A DNA stretch of 64,000 nt from Biscogniauxia marginata. Its lineage: Eukaryota; Ascomycota; Sordariomycetes; Xylariales; Xylariaceae. The position numbers were made by a program, and so were the translations under genes. The stretch is taken from assembly GCA_022695795.1 (NCBI GenBank), contig MU404060.1, forward strand, positions 552,749 to 616,748, given 5' to 3'. Numbering within the stretch: position 1 is the stretch's first letter; each line of letters starts with the position of its first letter. The notes under the pieces were generated by a model. The model was given only the letters and a program-made list of their open reading frames with translations, had not been told where the DNA came from and did not search any database. Below, piece after piece: positions 12,826-24,911 of the stretch.

Positions 12826-14916
12826 GATGTTATTGATAGCGATGGAGTCGCGGGAGTGGGCCTCTCTGGTCGGCTAGTCCCAAGGAAGGAGAATTATCTT
12901 GGCCGTATGGTCCCTACGCCATAGCCCGGGAGCGCTGTTGTATCCTTGTTGAGGGCTGACAGCCTCGGAGCAAAAGGTGTCAAAGTCGATACAGGTGTAA
13001 GGTAATTCGGATTACGGAATCTTCCCAACGGTTTTCATCTGCGACTGCGATAGGCTGAAAGGTTGCGAACCGCCGGTCTTCGGCCGGCCATTCTAACCCG
13101 ACTCGGTAGGAACCTCGGCAGATGACTAAGCTAGTCGGTCAAGTCGGTATACCAACCTAGGTACTTTGTATATGTGTATAATGGAGCCTTTTATAAGCAT
13201 TAGTTCTTTAATCAACGTTTACCACGTTTAATAAAGAACTTAAACACGTTTTTTAAAAGCTATTATTTAAATTAAGCTTTTTATTTATTTTTACTTTTAT
13301 ATTTTTAAGTATATAATGTTAATTTAAATGTAAATATTTATAAATATTATTAAAAATATTATTATATTTTTTAAATTATTATAATTATAACTTTATAAAG
13401 TTTTATAAGTTTTATTTAACTTTATAACTTTATTAAAAATATATAAAAAATTAATTATATATATATTATAATTTATAAAATTTAAATTTAAATAAATTAT
13501 AATATATTTTATTTAAAATTTAAAAAATAATATTAATAAAACTTTTAAAATTTATTATTATTATTATATTTATAAAGTTATAAAAAGTTATTAAATTAAA
13601 TGAAAATATAACTAGTTACTAATATAAATAAAGATTTAATACTTTTAAGTAGTTTTTCTAATAAAGATATATAGGCAGTACATTCGGGTTATTTTATCTA
13701 ATAAAAATATTAGGTGTTCGGGGGTGTGTTCAAGGGTTATAAAGTCAAATGGGGCGTAACTGCAATAATCCCTGAAGAGGTGTACGCATTGATACCTAGC
13801 TAGCATCACTTGTACCTAGTTTAACCAAACATTTCATTTAACTTTAAAAGATATATTTTGTCATTACACGCTTTTCAAGTTTCATTTCGTTTCTTTCTCT
13901 TTTTCTTTCTTTTTACTAGTAAAGCATGGGCTTACTTTCCGACTTCACTTATATTAATGTTACCTGCGTCTAATAGAATAAACACATACAGAATTGTCCC
14001 AGTCCATAACCGATCTAGTACCTAAACTTTCGAATATAGCCCAGCTCTATGAAGGATAATACGAGCCGCTATCGCTATCGCAAAACACCAGCTTGAAACC
14101 TTGATATGTAGATGGTGGCGTTGCGTCATGAAGGAGAATAGGGATCAATTGATATATGCAAGGGACGAACAACCTAAAACCAACAACCCCATGTACCTCT
14201 CACATAGAACCCTGACTGACGACATTGTGTACTATCATGCATGAACGTGCATTTGGTTAGTGCAACCTATTGACAACAAACCCGATTCGTCCTAATGACG
14301 CCATTTCTTATGCTATAGGCCGAGCAAACATAAACAAACAGAGTATCGTTACTTATTATTATTGGTGCACGTAGTAGTTTGCACAAAGGGCCCAGCCAGC
14401 TCAAACTAAGGTGGGTTGTTTGATTAGCTGGCTGGGCTCGGCCCATCAAGTATGATTCGACAGTAGACCAGAGAAAAAACCGGCTTCCGTCAATTGACTT
14501 CATGCAGTTACCCGATTGAGAAACTGATGATGAGGGGGGATGGGAGCTGGAGCTGGAGCTGCTGGAACTTGTCGCGGGGTCTGCCGCGTGGTAGCATTAC
14601 TTTATTAGAGGGGGGACTTTCCTTTGACGTGTTTCCCCAAGTAATGATTCCATTCTTACATACACATGCATACTTATGTAACTACCTGACATATAAAGGA
14701 CATCAGGAGATATTCGAGTGCCTCTACATTTAGTAGTCCTTTTTCTCTTCCAACAGTACTTATATAACCTTAGACGTTCAAACTACCCAACCCACATACC
14801 TATATACCCCGCCAACCCCTCACAATAACCAGCAAGCTGCAAAGCAAGCTACGATAGGGGAGAGAAAAACCCTTCACTTATACCAGAGAAGACAAGCCTA
14901 CATAACTACATAAATC
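12826..14916. other. Gene-free stretch with an A/T tract
   Basis: About 2.1 kb without a supportable gene. 12826-13180 is GC-rich promoter-like DNA upstream of the thioesterase gene. 13190-13680 is an A/T tract (separate entry). 13700-14900 has ordinary composition with stops in all frames, plus the promoter and 5' UTR of the next gene. Confidence 0.5.
13190..13680. repeat. Long A/T-only tract
   Basis: Nearly 500 bases with very little G or C, made of TTTATAAA/TATTAAAA-like words. Flanks return abruptly to normal composition. This is what a short repeat copy exhausted by C-to-T mutation on both strands looks like; the element type is not recognisable. Confidence 0.6.
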
Positions 14917-15520
14917 ATGGTAAAGAGCCCAATCCATCTCTATAACTCAAATATCCCAAAGTATATCTATCTATTGACACAAGCACCACACCCGCCAGGC
15001 CACCGCCGAAACCGTAGACCTAGGCGCAGCCCACCCGCCCAAGGAGGAGTCCCTCAAGGTATTCAACGAGATCTTGCCCGAGCTCAAGAAGACGCTTCTG
15101 CACCTGAAGCACACATACCAAAGTACGCCACGTCCCTCCCCCCTAGTCCCCGTTTCCATTCCCAACCCCCCGACTAACTCCCTCCCTCCCAACCCAGAGC
15201 ACGAGCCCGAGTACTTCGCCGCGGTCCAGCACCTATCGGACGCGGACCTGACGTCGTTCGGGCCGGCGGACCTCGAGTCGGTGCGCGTCGCCGTGTCGGC
15301 CTACGGCATCCACCTGTTCGGCAAGGTGCGCATACCGGCGATGCCAGACTCGGGCCCCGCCTACGTTCACTTCCGAGCCTACACCACCGGCGACAACGAC
15401 GACGCCGACCCCGCCAAGCTGCACAGCATCCACACCGAGGAGCGCGAGGAGCCCGACGGCGGCCGCAAGTACCGCGCCATCTTCACCAAGGACGATCCCC
15501 TCGAGTGGTTCGACACTTGA
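14917..15520 (+). CDS. Small conserved fungal protein of unknown function
   Basis: I do not recognise a named family. Three exons: 14917-14919 (just the ATG), 14999-15122 and 15198-15520, giving 149 residues that begin MATAETVDLGAAHPPKEES. The ATG is followed at once by a GTAAAG donor; the acceptor at 14998 and the second intron (15123-15197, ends ACCCAG) both close phase. An alternative acceptor four codons earlier (14983) would add HHTRQ-like residues. The protein has an amphipathic N-terminal helix region (ESLKVFNEILPELKKTLLHL), then HLSDADLTSF and YVHFRAYTTG blocks, and ends KDDPLEWFDT. No signal peptide or membrane segment is seen. It is probably cytosolic or nuclear. Confidence 0.75.
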
Positions 15521-15733
15521 GAAGAGAGAAGCAGATGTGTTTTGGTTGATATGGAGGGGGTAGGGGATTGTTGTTACTAGGTCGGTAATGACCTATAAAG
15601 TTGACGTATCGTAAGATCGATGAACAAAATTAGTACCGAATTGGGTATCTCGTCTTAATTGAACACGTTCCCTGTGCTGTCACCCCGGTGAGACAGAAAT
15701 CGCATTATATACATGAATCGCAGGTGAAGAGCT

Positions 15734-18700
15734 CTAGTAATCCTCGTCATTATCCTGAGCCAGCATCTCGGCATAGTCCTCCGCAGAAGCAAAGGTAGGA
15801 AGATTCTTGAGGGCCTTTCTTCGTTTGGTACGCTCAGACACTGGTTTTTTCCCAGTCTCCTTAGGATCGGGTTGCTCATCTGGTTCCTCGTCCTCGCCCG
15901 ACTCAAGGTCGGATTCACCCAGGAAATCCAATTCATGGCCATCCTCGGACTCTTCCTCACCATCTTCCTTTCCTGCCGCGAGGTCCAAATCGTCAGTGTC
16001 AGAGTCATCAAGACCCATGAGGTCATCGAAATCAGGGTCACTATCTGACTCATCCTGCACCTCGGGGCGCGAGGAGACGAGCGCTTCCCAGATCTCATCT
16101 TCACCTTCCTCCTCGCCTTCGGCCTCGTCAGCATCCTTCTTTGACTTCCGTTTCTTCTCTCGTTCTACCTGTGCAGGCTTGCCAATCTTGCTGAAGTACT
16201 CATGGAAGAAAACATCTTCCACCGCTACATCCTTGCTCTTCTTGTTCCAGAATGATGCAGAATTCAACAAGCTTCCTGCGGCCTTCGCTGAAGGTTGATT
16301 TGACAATAATACATGGCCCTGGTCACTTGCCGCTACAGGTTGCATGATAGATGTACCCCTAGCCGGGTCAATAGCTTTAGCGTTCCGGTACACGAATTTG
16401 TCAAGAAAAGCTATGAGTGTGTGATTAGCCAATTCAGGTTTCGCAGCTGTCTTCTGCCCACTCAGAAGGCTCGTTGCAAAGACGTGAACCGAAGGGTGGA
16501 AATGTCTCAAGAACGGGATTAATTCCCATAGACAACTGCGGTGGGCATTGCTGTACTCTGGATCTCGTTTTCGGCCATCATACATCCCGTCAATTTTTGT
16601 AGGTGGTGCATCTAATCCATTGATGCCTGCACTATCGGGGGCGTCTGAAGTAGCCGTCCCTTCGACATCGTTCTCCTCCGGCTCATTTATGAGGGTCCTA
16701 ATGTCCGGGAAAGTGGCGCACAGCTCGATAATGAGGTAAATTATACCACAGACGAAGGAAGGTTGATGCAGATTCAGGATCTGCAACATTCTCTTGACAA
16801 AAGCTTTCACGCGGCGAACATCAACATCAGCTTTCAAGCCTCTATATAAGAGATTAAGATATAAAGCTTGTTTCGATGATGTGACGAGACGTGGGTCTAA
16901 CAACGATTCGTACAGAGTCCGATAGAATCTCTCTGTGGCAAGATGTCGAGCTGCAGACAATTGCTGGATCAGCATGAGAGCCTGGATACTGGTATTGAAA
17001 TTCGAAGAATGCGTAATGCGGAATAATGTATCCAGATGCGACTCGAGCCTGTCAACGATTAGTTTCATATCATAACGATTTATTTCTCTGCTAGGACGCG
17101 CGGATTAACACATACGTAGATTGATCGGCTTGGGAAAACGGCACTGCTCGATTCACACCCGTGAGTATTGCTGAGACGAGTTTTTCAGCAGCTTCTCTAT
17201 CACCAGAAGTAGCCGGGTCCTTAGCCTCTTTCCGCTTTAACGATCCGGCAGTCGAACGGCGCTGCTTCTGCCCATCGGTCTTGGGAGTTTCAGGGGCTAC
17301 ATCAAGTTGACTTAGTTCTCCGTTCTTAAGCAAAGAGACGAAAATGCTAAAGTAGATATCTAGCAAGGAATCTGCAATTTGCGGTTCTTTGGTGCTCAAA
17401 ATAGTCTGATTCAAGGTGTTGATGGCGTAGTACTTGGCTCGAATATTCTGTCCGGGTCGGAATAGGATATCCTGCTCGATAGTACGTATAGCCACTTGTT
17501 TCATCCCTGGATGGGTATTTAGTAGTTGAAGAATAAGATAAGAGGCTCTCGAAGCGATCTTGCGTTCGCGGTCTCCTAGCTTATTCACCAGGAGGCGAAG
17601 TAGATTGGATTCTTGTTCGGGCTTGTCTCGTAGCAAGGCAAACACTAAGTCAATAGCTTTAGTACGAGCATACTCGACTTCATCGTCGCACCAAGTCTCA
17701 AGGCTTTGGATCATTCTGAAGTATGCATCTTTGAGCCAATCTTCAAATGCCCACACAATCAGATGCTCTTTGGTGATCTTGCCGGGTAACGCTTGACCAG
17801 CAGACCAGGACTTGACAGAATAGTTCTGTAGAGTCCCGATCAGACCAATCTGAGAAGCAAAAGTGCGCAATCGTCGATCCGAGGGTAAGATCATTCCGGG
17901 CCCAAGGAGATCAACTAAAGCAGCAAGAGCTGACAGAGCCTGGCCACGACTTCTTTTAGCGCCAAGACTCATAAGGTTTTCAATAGCCTTAATGTTGTGT
18001 ACTGGGGACTCCTGAATAGAAAGTGTCAGAGCAGAGACTTTGTCCGACATTGTACCGGAAGACATGATAGTAGACATGAACTTCTGAGACGACGAGGCGG
18101 AATTGGTGTTGCCATATGCAGCGGCATCTTCCTCTAGGACCGACTTTGCATATTCTTTCAAGGCCGTCACTGCTGCGGCGTAAGGGGTGACCTCTTCAGA
18201 GGACGGAGTCGGTAGAGTTTTCAAGCTGACGGCATGCCAGTCAGGACGAGGCTCGAAAATCTTCAAATCATGATTTAGTCCCGTAATAAGATATTAGGGG
18301 TTAGAGAGGCTTACTGACCGTTTTCCGTTTGGGATCTCGCGAGGGTTTATCACCAGTTTTGTGTCCTGGAGCAGCCAATTCTTGACTAGACTTTTCGTCG
18401 TCATCAGATCTATGCTCAACCATTTCGTCGTCGGGCTCCTCCTCACTTCCAGGATCTGGACGTGCGTTCTCGAACCCAAGCCCGGCGGCAAACTTGGCGA
18501 GTTCAGCACGAAGGCCCTTGTCGGCGTCCTTAGTTCCTTGCTGATTATTCACAGCATCATCATCCGAGTCAATATCGGCTATGAGCTTATAGTCTTCCTC
18601 GTCCCCGCCGAGCTCTCTAACTTCGTTGAGAAGTACGTCGGAATCGGTGGGCTGAGGTGCAGCTTGTTTTTTGGCTTTCGGTCTAGAACGGGGACTCGGT

Positions 18701-18879
18701 TTTCCATTCTGCTGTCCTTCATGACTCCTCTTCTTATGCGGCGGCTGTGCAGCATCTGCGGTTTGGTCTAGCTTCCTCTTGCCCTTGGCCTTCTTGCCGT
18801 CGCTTTTCTTGGATTCGGCAAGCTTGCTATCAATCTTAGCTGTCAGTTTAGACAGCGCAGCACCATCGAAGGATGCCAT
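15734..18879 (-). CDS. MAK21: Ribosome biogenesis protein Noc1/Mak21 (CBF/Mak21 family)
   Basis: Nucleolar factor that, with Noc2, escorts early pre-60S particles. Three exons: 18879-18319, 18260-17116 and 17048-15734, with introns of 58 and 67 bases. All phases close and give 1006 residues, typical for the family. Residues 1-187 form a Lys/Asp/Glu-rich charged tail. The core starts at EPRPDWHAV and includes HEAT-like stretches and the CBF/Mak21 block around SSNFNTSIQALMLIQQL, YRTLYESLLDPRL and FLRHFHPSVHVFA. The C-terminus is very acidic (runs of Glu/Asp) and ends with Lys/Arg-rich SERTKRRKALKNL and EDYAEMLAQDNDEDY. The donor at 18318 (GTCAGT) is chosen because it keeps frame into IFEPRPDW. 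It converges with the small gene at 14.9-15.5 kb. Confidence 0.95.
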
Positions 18880-19437
18880 TTCCGTAGTATTATACCGAGA
18901 CCGATATTTTTCTGCTGATACGGAACAATTCGGTTCGCATTGGAGCAACCTTCGATCACTAAAGGTGTAAGGTACCGTATATTTAGAGCGGCAGTGAACA
19001 AGGCGCAAGGTCTTTTCTCAATTGGAGAATAGAAGAAAAAAAAGTTGGATCGCAAAACTTTAGCGGGGCGCGGCTGATAGGCTTGATAAGAGATAAGCCA
19101 ATCAAATAAGATTATGAGCATAGCACTTTTTGATAGCCCCATTTTATTATGCAAGGCTACACTACTCGCTTGAATTTGTCAAAATTCACACCCAAGCTTT
19201 CAGCGCTCTTACACTTAATATACACAGTAGCAGTCGACAATCTTCACTATTGGCCATTCCACGCCCGTTCAGGAATATCTAGTCAAAAAAGGACATAGTG
19301 CCTTGTGGAAGATCTGGTTTTATGTTCATTTTCCTTTTTTTTCACTTTGGCACCAGGCTTTCCTTTCCATTCTCTCGGATTTGATCTGCGAATAACACGA
19401 TCCGAAAGCGTTATCAATCGGCCATGTTATAGCCAAG
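18880..19437. promoter_or_regulatory. Divergent promoter between Noc1/Mak21 and mitochondrial ProRS
   Basis: 558 bases between two divergent start codons, so it must serve both genes. It includes a minimal upstream ORF (ATG TTA TAG at 19424-19432) only five bases before the proposed ProRS start. No coding exon is evident. Confidence 0.5.
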
Positions 19438-21692
19438 ATGCTCTTATTACACACTTCAAAGCGCACCCGCATCTCTGTGCTCCGCAACCCGAAGTCGCAT
19501 GTTACGCGGACTATAAATAATACTGCATCAATTGATAACTTGGTTGGAGAATGACCAGTCGCTTAGCAATAGCCTAAACTTACGAATCTCCAGTCCACAT
19601 CGCAGACGCCTAGTCGTTATGCTCGTCTTTCTAGGTTCTGGTTGGCTACCGGCGGTATCACACCAACTGGGGATGAAGGTGCGCAAGCCCATTCTCTACT
19701 ATTCCGCCATGGTGAAGATTCTGACACTAGAAACAGATGGCAACGCAAAATTAATTCGAGCTGGCTACCTTCGACAGGTGAGTTTCATCTCAATTGCCCG
19801 TCCAGCTCCAATTATGTCCTAGCTAAGACTAGATAAGTCTCATGCTGGCATTTTTCATATACTTCCACTTGGCCAAAGAGTCCAGGAGAAGCTGGAAAAG
19901 TTAATCGATAAGTACATGCTGCAACTGGGTAGGCCTCATGGCATTCTCCTGAAACTTCTGCTGTCATTACTAGATCCGTGCTTATACCCGTTAAAGGCGC
20001 CTCCAAAGTTTCACTTTCATCCATCTCTTCTCAAGCACTGTGGCAGCAAACCAACAGACTTGAAGGCTATGGTCAAGAGGTAGGCACCGACGTTTTTAAA
20101 TATTCATTCCAAAGCTCATTAGACAATTTGTAGTTGTTTCGCTTCAATGACCGAAAAGATGTACCTTACTTATTAGCACCTACGCACGAGGAAGAGATCA
20201 CGACATTAGTAGCAAAGACAGTCAAATCATATAAAAGCCTCCCATTGAGACTGTACCAAATCGGTAGGTTTCCCTAGGTAATGTCTCAGAATTTTCAATT
20301 GACTTGATAGGGCGCAAATATCGAGACGAGATCCGCCCACGTCACGGGGTATTGCGTTCCAGAGAGTTTGTCATGAAAGATCTCTACACCTTCGATCACT
20401 CCGTACAGTCAGCTTTGTCAACCTATGGTCAGGTACGAGCGGCGTATTCTCAACTTTTCGACGAGTTGAAACTCCCATATCTAGTTGCAGAGGCAAGCTC
20501 TGGAGATATTGGAGGCGACCTAAGCCACGAGTATCATCTCCCAACGCCAATTGGGGAGGACAATGTAATCAGCTGCAACAGTTGCAGTTATGTTGCCAAT
20601 GAAGAACTTGCAGTTACACGACTTGGACCTCTCGAAAATATTGCTGCAAAAGAAACCAATGATACAGATACGCACCTAGAGAACCACCCAGAGAAAGCCC
20701 CGGCTGCTCGCGTCTGGCGTGGTGTTTCAAAGGATAGGGGAATCCTTATTAATGTTTGGTATCCGGCTCCTTACTCGGACACGGACGTCAACACTCATTT
20801 CATCAAGTCTATCCTGCCCGAATTAGACTCAAGTCTAGAGAACCCTTCCGCGTCTTGGGAATCTGCACTGACTGCGGCCGAAAAATCCCACACCGAACAG
20901 AATCTAAAGCTATTAAACATCGTCGATTACAGGCTGGGCCCACAATTTGTCGGTGTACTCAAAGATAGCATAAATCCGCTTCCATTAATACCTAAATTCG
21001 ACAACCTCGATACAACTAAACTCGCCAGCAAATACATAACATCCGCTCCTGACGGGGCCTTACTCAACACGCTTCGTATCTGTGATGGGGATAACTGTCC
21101 AAAATGTGAATCCGGAAAACTCAAGGTTCAAAGGGCGATCGAGCTTGGCCACACTTTTCATCTAGGCACACGGTACTCGGAGCTACTTGAAGCTCATGTT
21201 CAAGTGCCATTAAATATCCTTGAAGGACGACCTGGCTCAACCAAGAACGAAAGTATCAAGACTGTATCAATGCAAATGGGATGCCACGGAATAGGTGTTT
21301 CTCGCATCATTGGCGCTGTGGCAGATCATCTAGGTGATGAAAAGGGGCTCAACTGGCCCCGCGCCATTGCTCCTTTTGAAGTGGTTGTTATTCCAGGAAG
21401 AGGCCTAGAAGAAGATGCTGTTACGGTAGCTGATTATCTCATTGATAATTCTGATCAGACAGATCATCAGACTTCTAGGTATATTGACTTGGTACTCGAC
21501 GACCGCCCAGAGTCATTTCCTTGGAAGATGAACGATGCCGACTTGGTGGGGTACCCGGTCGTTGTTATCCTCGGGAGGAAGTGGACTTCGGATCGTCTTT
21601 GTGAGGTCCAGTGCAGGAGACTTAGGATCATTTCACATGTCTCACTCGAAGAACTACCCATGTATATAAACCAACTCCTATCTCAGCTCTAG
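19438..21692 (+). CDS. AIM10: Prolyl-tRNA synthetase, mitochondrial (bacterial type)
   Basis: Class II synthetase charging mitochondrial tRNA-Pro. Seven exons: 19438-19542, 19594-19678, 19731-19777, 19838-19928, 19997-20079, 20134-20263 and 20311-21692, with all introns 47-68 bases. The phase closes and gives 640 residues. The N-terminus [20 protein letters not shown] is basic and Ser/Arg-rich, fitting mitochondrial import. Class II motif 1 lies in [20 protein letters not shown], motif 2 in [20 protein letters not shown], and motif 3 in [14 protein letters not shown]; an anticodon-binding domain follows (EVVVIPGRG onward). An insertion near [12 protein letters not shown] is present. The first intron (donor GTTGGA) is the least certain; exons 2-7 are firm. 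Confidence 0.92.
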
Positions 21693-22050
21693 GTATACCC
21701 AAGTCTTTTATGCAAATGTTGATTTTCACGACAGTTGACATAATCATAAGTGTATTATAGTGAAGCTTTGTGCATTTGGGCGAGGCCTGAGTGCTAGAAT
21801 TGAACAGTGTCATGTACATTTTTGGTGATCGCGCTGTAGAATAAACTCTGGAGATATCCTAACGTCGGCAGTATACATTAGGGATAGTTACAATCTGTGT
21901 TGATTATTAAACCGCAATAGAGATAGTCCATAGCCTTCATTACTCAATATTTTATGTGTGACGCTTCTTCAAGATGAGACCAATGCGCTCCACTCTTAGC
22001 TATACATTCTGGAAGCCTGCGCAGTTTTAATTCTAAACTAAGGTAACTAG
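21693..22050. other. Convergent 3' region
   Basis: 358 bases between converging ProRS and the small Nif3-like gene. AT-rich, with stops in all frames; probably both 3' UTRs. No other feature is seen. Confidence 0.5.
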
Positions 22051-22574
22051 CTATATGTTCTCCAGCCTATACACCTCATAAGAAGGCTCTTCGTACGGAT
22101 GTGCTCTTAGGATTACTTTCGGTCAACTTTATCCAATCATGCAACTTATAAGTTGGAACATAGGTATGTAGGTGTCTCCATAACCGTAAGAGAGAGCGGA
22201 AAAGGGGGGAAGGTGGTGGGGGACGAAAATAACCACATAGAGGAAAAGAGGGAGAAAATAGCAACTCACGTCTTCAGCGCCGCGACGGCGCCCCGGATGA
22301 CGTCCTCGCCGACGCACAGCGTCTCGACCCGCGCCTCGGGCACCTCCTCCAGCTCGCCGACCCGGCCGATATGCGGGTTCGCCGCGTCGCCCGGGCGGAA
22401 CTGGCCCGTCCCCAGGCTCGTCCAGCAGCACTCGGTGTAGTTGCCCGGCCCCGGGTAGCGGCCCGCGCCCGCGGCGAAGATAGCCTTCTTGCACGCCGCC
22501 AGGGACGCCGGCGGCACGCGGAACACGAGCTTGAAGCGCGCTGCTGCAGCTGCTGCGGATCCCGCGCTGGCCAT
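22051..22574 (-). CDS. Nif3-insert / CutA-like (PII-fold) small protein
   Basis: A stand-alone version of the PII/CutA-like domain found inserted in bacterial Nif3/YqfO (DUF34) proteins. Its function in fungi is not established. Two exons: 22574-22270 and 22105-22051, joined over a 164-base intron (GTGAGT donor, TTGAC-type branch, CTAAG acceptor), giving 119 residues. Family blocks are clear: FKLVFRVPPASLAACKKAIF, AGAGRYPGPGNYTECCW, TGQFRPGDAANPHIG, VETLCVG, then HPYEEPSYEVYRLEN in exon 2. Without exon 2 the ORF would lose the diagnostic HPYEE motif. The first exon is strikingly GC-rich compared with its surroundings. An Ala-rich start (MASAGSAAAAAA) precedes the domain. Confidence 0.88.
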
Positions 22575-23251
22575 CGTGGGTAGCTGCGTAGGTAGGTAGG
22601 TAGGTCGGTGGATATTTGGGTTGATGACTGGATAGGCCCGATGAAGAACACTGATTTAGGGCCGGAGAGGGGAACGAGAGCGTAAGTTTATGGAGACTCC
22701 CCGCGGGATTACTGCTCGAGATAAGCTATGCGAGTCCCGATTGGTTGTTACGTATGTATCATCTGTATGACGTGGTCAGACTAGTTGGCTGGTCCTTGAA
22801 GGTACGCAGCTGAAGTTCGGCAGTGACTGCTGTCATTTATCATAGACTTCAGGGCCCTTGGGCAACCGAATGCTGTGAAATCTGACGAACATTCGTGATT
22901 GGAACTATTGATTTGCCTCTCTTCTTCCCGGTCCCATTTCCTTGCATATCTTTGCCCCTATGCATGAACCAAAATCCGAGGCTCGCCATTGGGCAGGGTT
23001 TTATATCTACTACTTTCGTAATACTACTTGCAACTTAAAGAATCTTATATATCGGCGGTTTTATAGGCTATATTATCATCCTTATTGTAAGCTAGGATCA
23101 TGTTATATAAGTGAACGACTTGTTTCGTTATTTCACTATACTCATCTGCCAATGGACATGAAACTTGGATATAACAGATAGTTCCTCATCAGTAACCCCA
23201 ATGTTCATGAATATTCAACCTTAAGTCATTTATAACGATTGGGCCCGTCAT
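22575..23251. other. Gene-free gap at the start of the accessory island
   Basis: 677 bases. A GTAG tetramer run lies at about 22587-22605. Otherwise AT-rich with short ORFs of random composition. It contains the promoter of the Nif3-like gene and the 3' flank of the hydrolase. Confidence 0.45.
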
Positions 23252-24911
23252 TCAGAATTTTGGCTTGAAAGGTAAAGTGACCAGGAACTGTGCCGGATCC
23301 CCCTGAATATCAAGCAACTTAAAGATCCATCGAAGGATTATGAAGAACGACGCCGGCTCGCCCATATGTTTCGTGCCGGAAACAAAACTATAAATGGGTT
23401 CAATATGTTAGCGTCACGACCTTAGACCAGGAATGGGAATGGCTTTTAGCAATGGACTGTATCATGCGCACTTACCGGGATTCCTTAGGGTCGCCGTGCT
23501 GTAGACACACATAATAATCGTCAATGGGGAATATCTCGTCATCGGTGCCGTTCACGAGAAGGAGTCGCGCGCAGCCCGGCTTATCGAGGATGCCGGTACT
23601 CAGCAGGGAAAACACGTCCCGGGCTTCGCCCTTGAAGCGGTCAAAGTCGTTGCCGTATCCAAACTTGTAGCAAAGTGTGTGTGCCAAGCTAGATGTCCAG
23701 TTAGTCAAACTATCAGTTACTCCTCTCACCTGCTCGCGGTATTATGACGAAGACGGTCACGCTTACTCAAATGGATATTCCATGAAGTCCGCCGCATCTA
23801 ACCACTCAGGATCAAACATATGATGACACCCTCCACCAAGGGCTACCACCCCCTTCAGCTTGTCGGCGTGCGTGTGGGCCACACGTATTGAATAGTACCC
23901 TCCCGTACTGAACCCCCAGTTCACGACTCGGGTCTGGTCTATGCCTTGCTGTTTCGCAACCCACTCGAACATACTGGTCCATACTCGATCAGGACTGAAG
24001 GGATCGGACGGGGCCCCGGGGTTATCACCGGTGCCGGGTATCTCGACGATGAGCGTAGCACAGCCCAGCTGTGCCCAGCCATTCTTCCAGACTGCCAATT
24101 CGGTGCGATAACCGTCGAGGCCTGTGAATATGATTATCAGGGGCACCTTGTGGGAATCCGACGCATCTGCGGGGAGGTGGTAATAGCCCGGGAGAACCGT
24201 CCCGTCCCCGTTTTTCACATGGGTATGTGGAATTTCGACTTCGAACATGGGGAAATGCTGCATGCTGAGACCCTTAATGGCAGCCTCTTTTCCCTTCGTC
24301 CATGCATATCTCTGCTTCTCCGAACGCGGTGCCGGAAAGCGGGCAATACGATAGACGGCCGAGCCTCTCCTGGCAGGGGTTCGTCAGTGGCCATTGACCT
24401 CCAATTACTCCCTCGGGAAATACACACAGGTATAATTCAGAAGCCTCCTCTAGTTTCCCCTTTTCTTCGGCAGCCTTTGCACTAGCAACGAGTTCTTCCG
24501 CCTTGGGAAAGAAGCACTGTGCGTACTCATCCCAGTCGTAGGGCACTTTTAAACCCTTTGCCACGATACTGTCGACGACCGGCTGGAAGTCCTTCGTAGC
24601 TCCAAACATGAAGGGATATACGCCCATATCGCACTACAACAATCAGAAAATTTCCGAAGGACAGCTTATTGAGGATGTTCACCAAGGGTTTCCATTTCGT
24701 TTCCCACAAGGCCCTAAAGCTTGCATGATGCCCAGCCTGATGGCCCAGTCTATCCTGGATGAAATCTACTTTGCATTAATATGCCGCGGAACGCTTGCTT
24801 ATTGGGTATATCTTAACGCACTACACCATGAATTAGTAGGAGTGATCAGTACAAAAAGCCCAATGCATGAAGTTCTTGGTATACTCACCACTTATTCCCC
24901 GGCGCAGCCAT
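23252..24911 (-). CDS. Ayg1-like alpha/beta hydrolase (heptaketide hydrolase family)
   Basis: Close in plan to Aspergillus Ayg1, which shortens the heptaketide naphthopyrone YWA1 in DHN-melanin synthesis; the substrate here is inferred. Firm exons are about 24765-24683, 24633-24428, 24369-23767, 23688-23476 and 23387-23252, with introns of 49, 58, 78 and 88 bases and phases that close from ALWETKWK to the stop. The nucleophile elbow is GFSTGGYYS, the acid is in NGTDDEIFPIDDYYVCLQHG, and the His is in GTKHMGEP, so the triad is complete. The N-terminus is unresolved: a well-placed ATG at 24911 (MAAPGNK, GTGAGT donor at 24888) matches the family start, but no acceptor tried joins it in frame. 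No polyketide synthase lies nearby. Confidence 0.8.
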
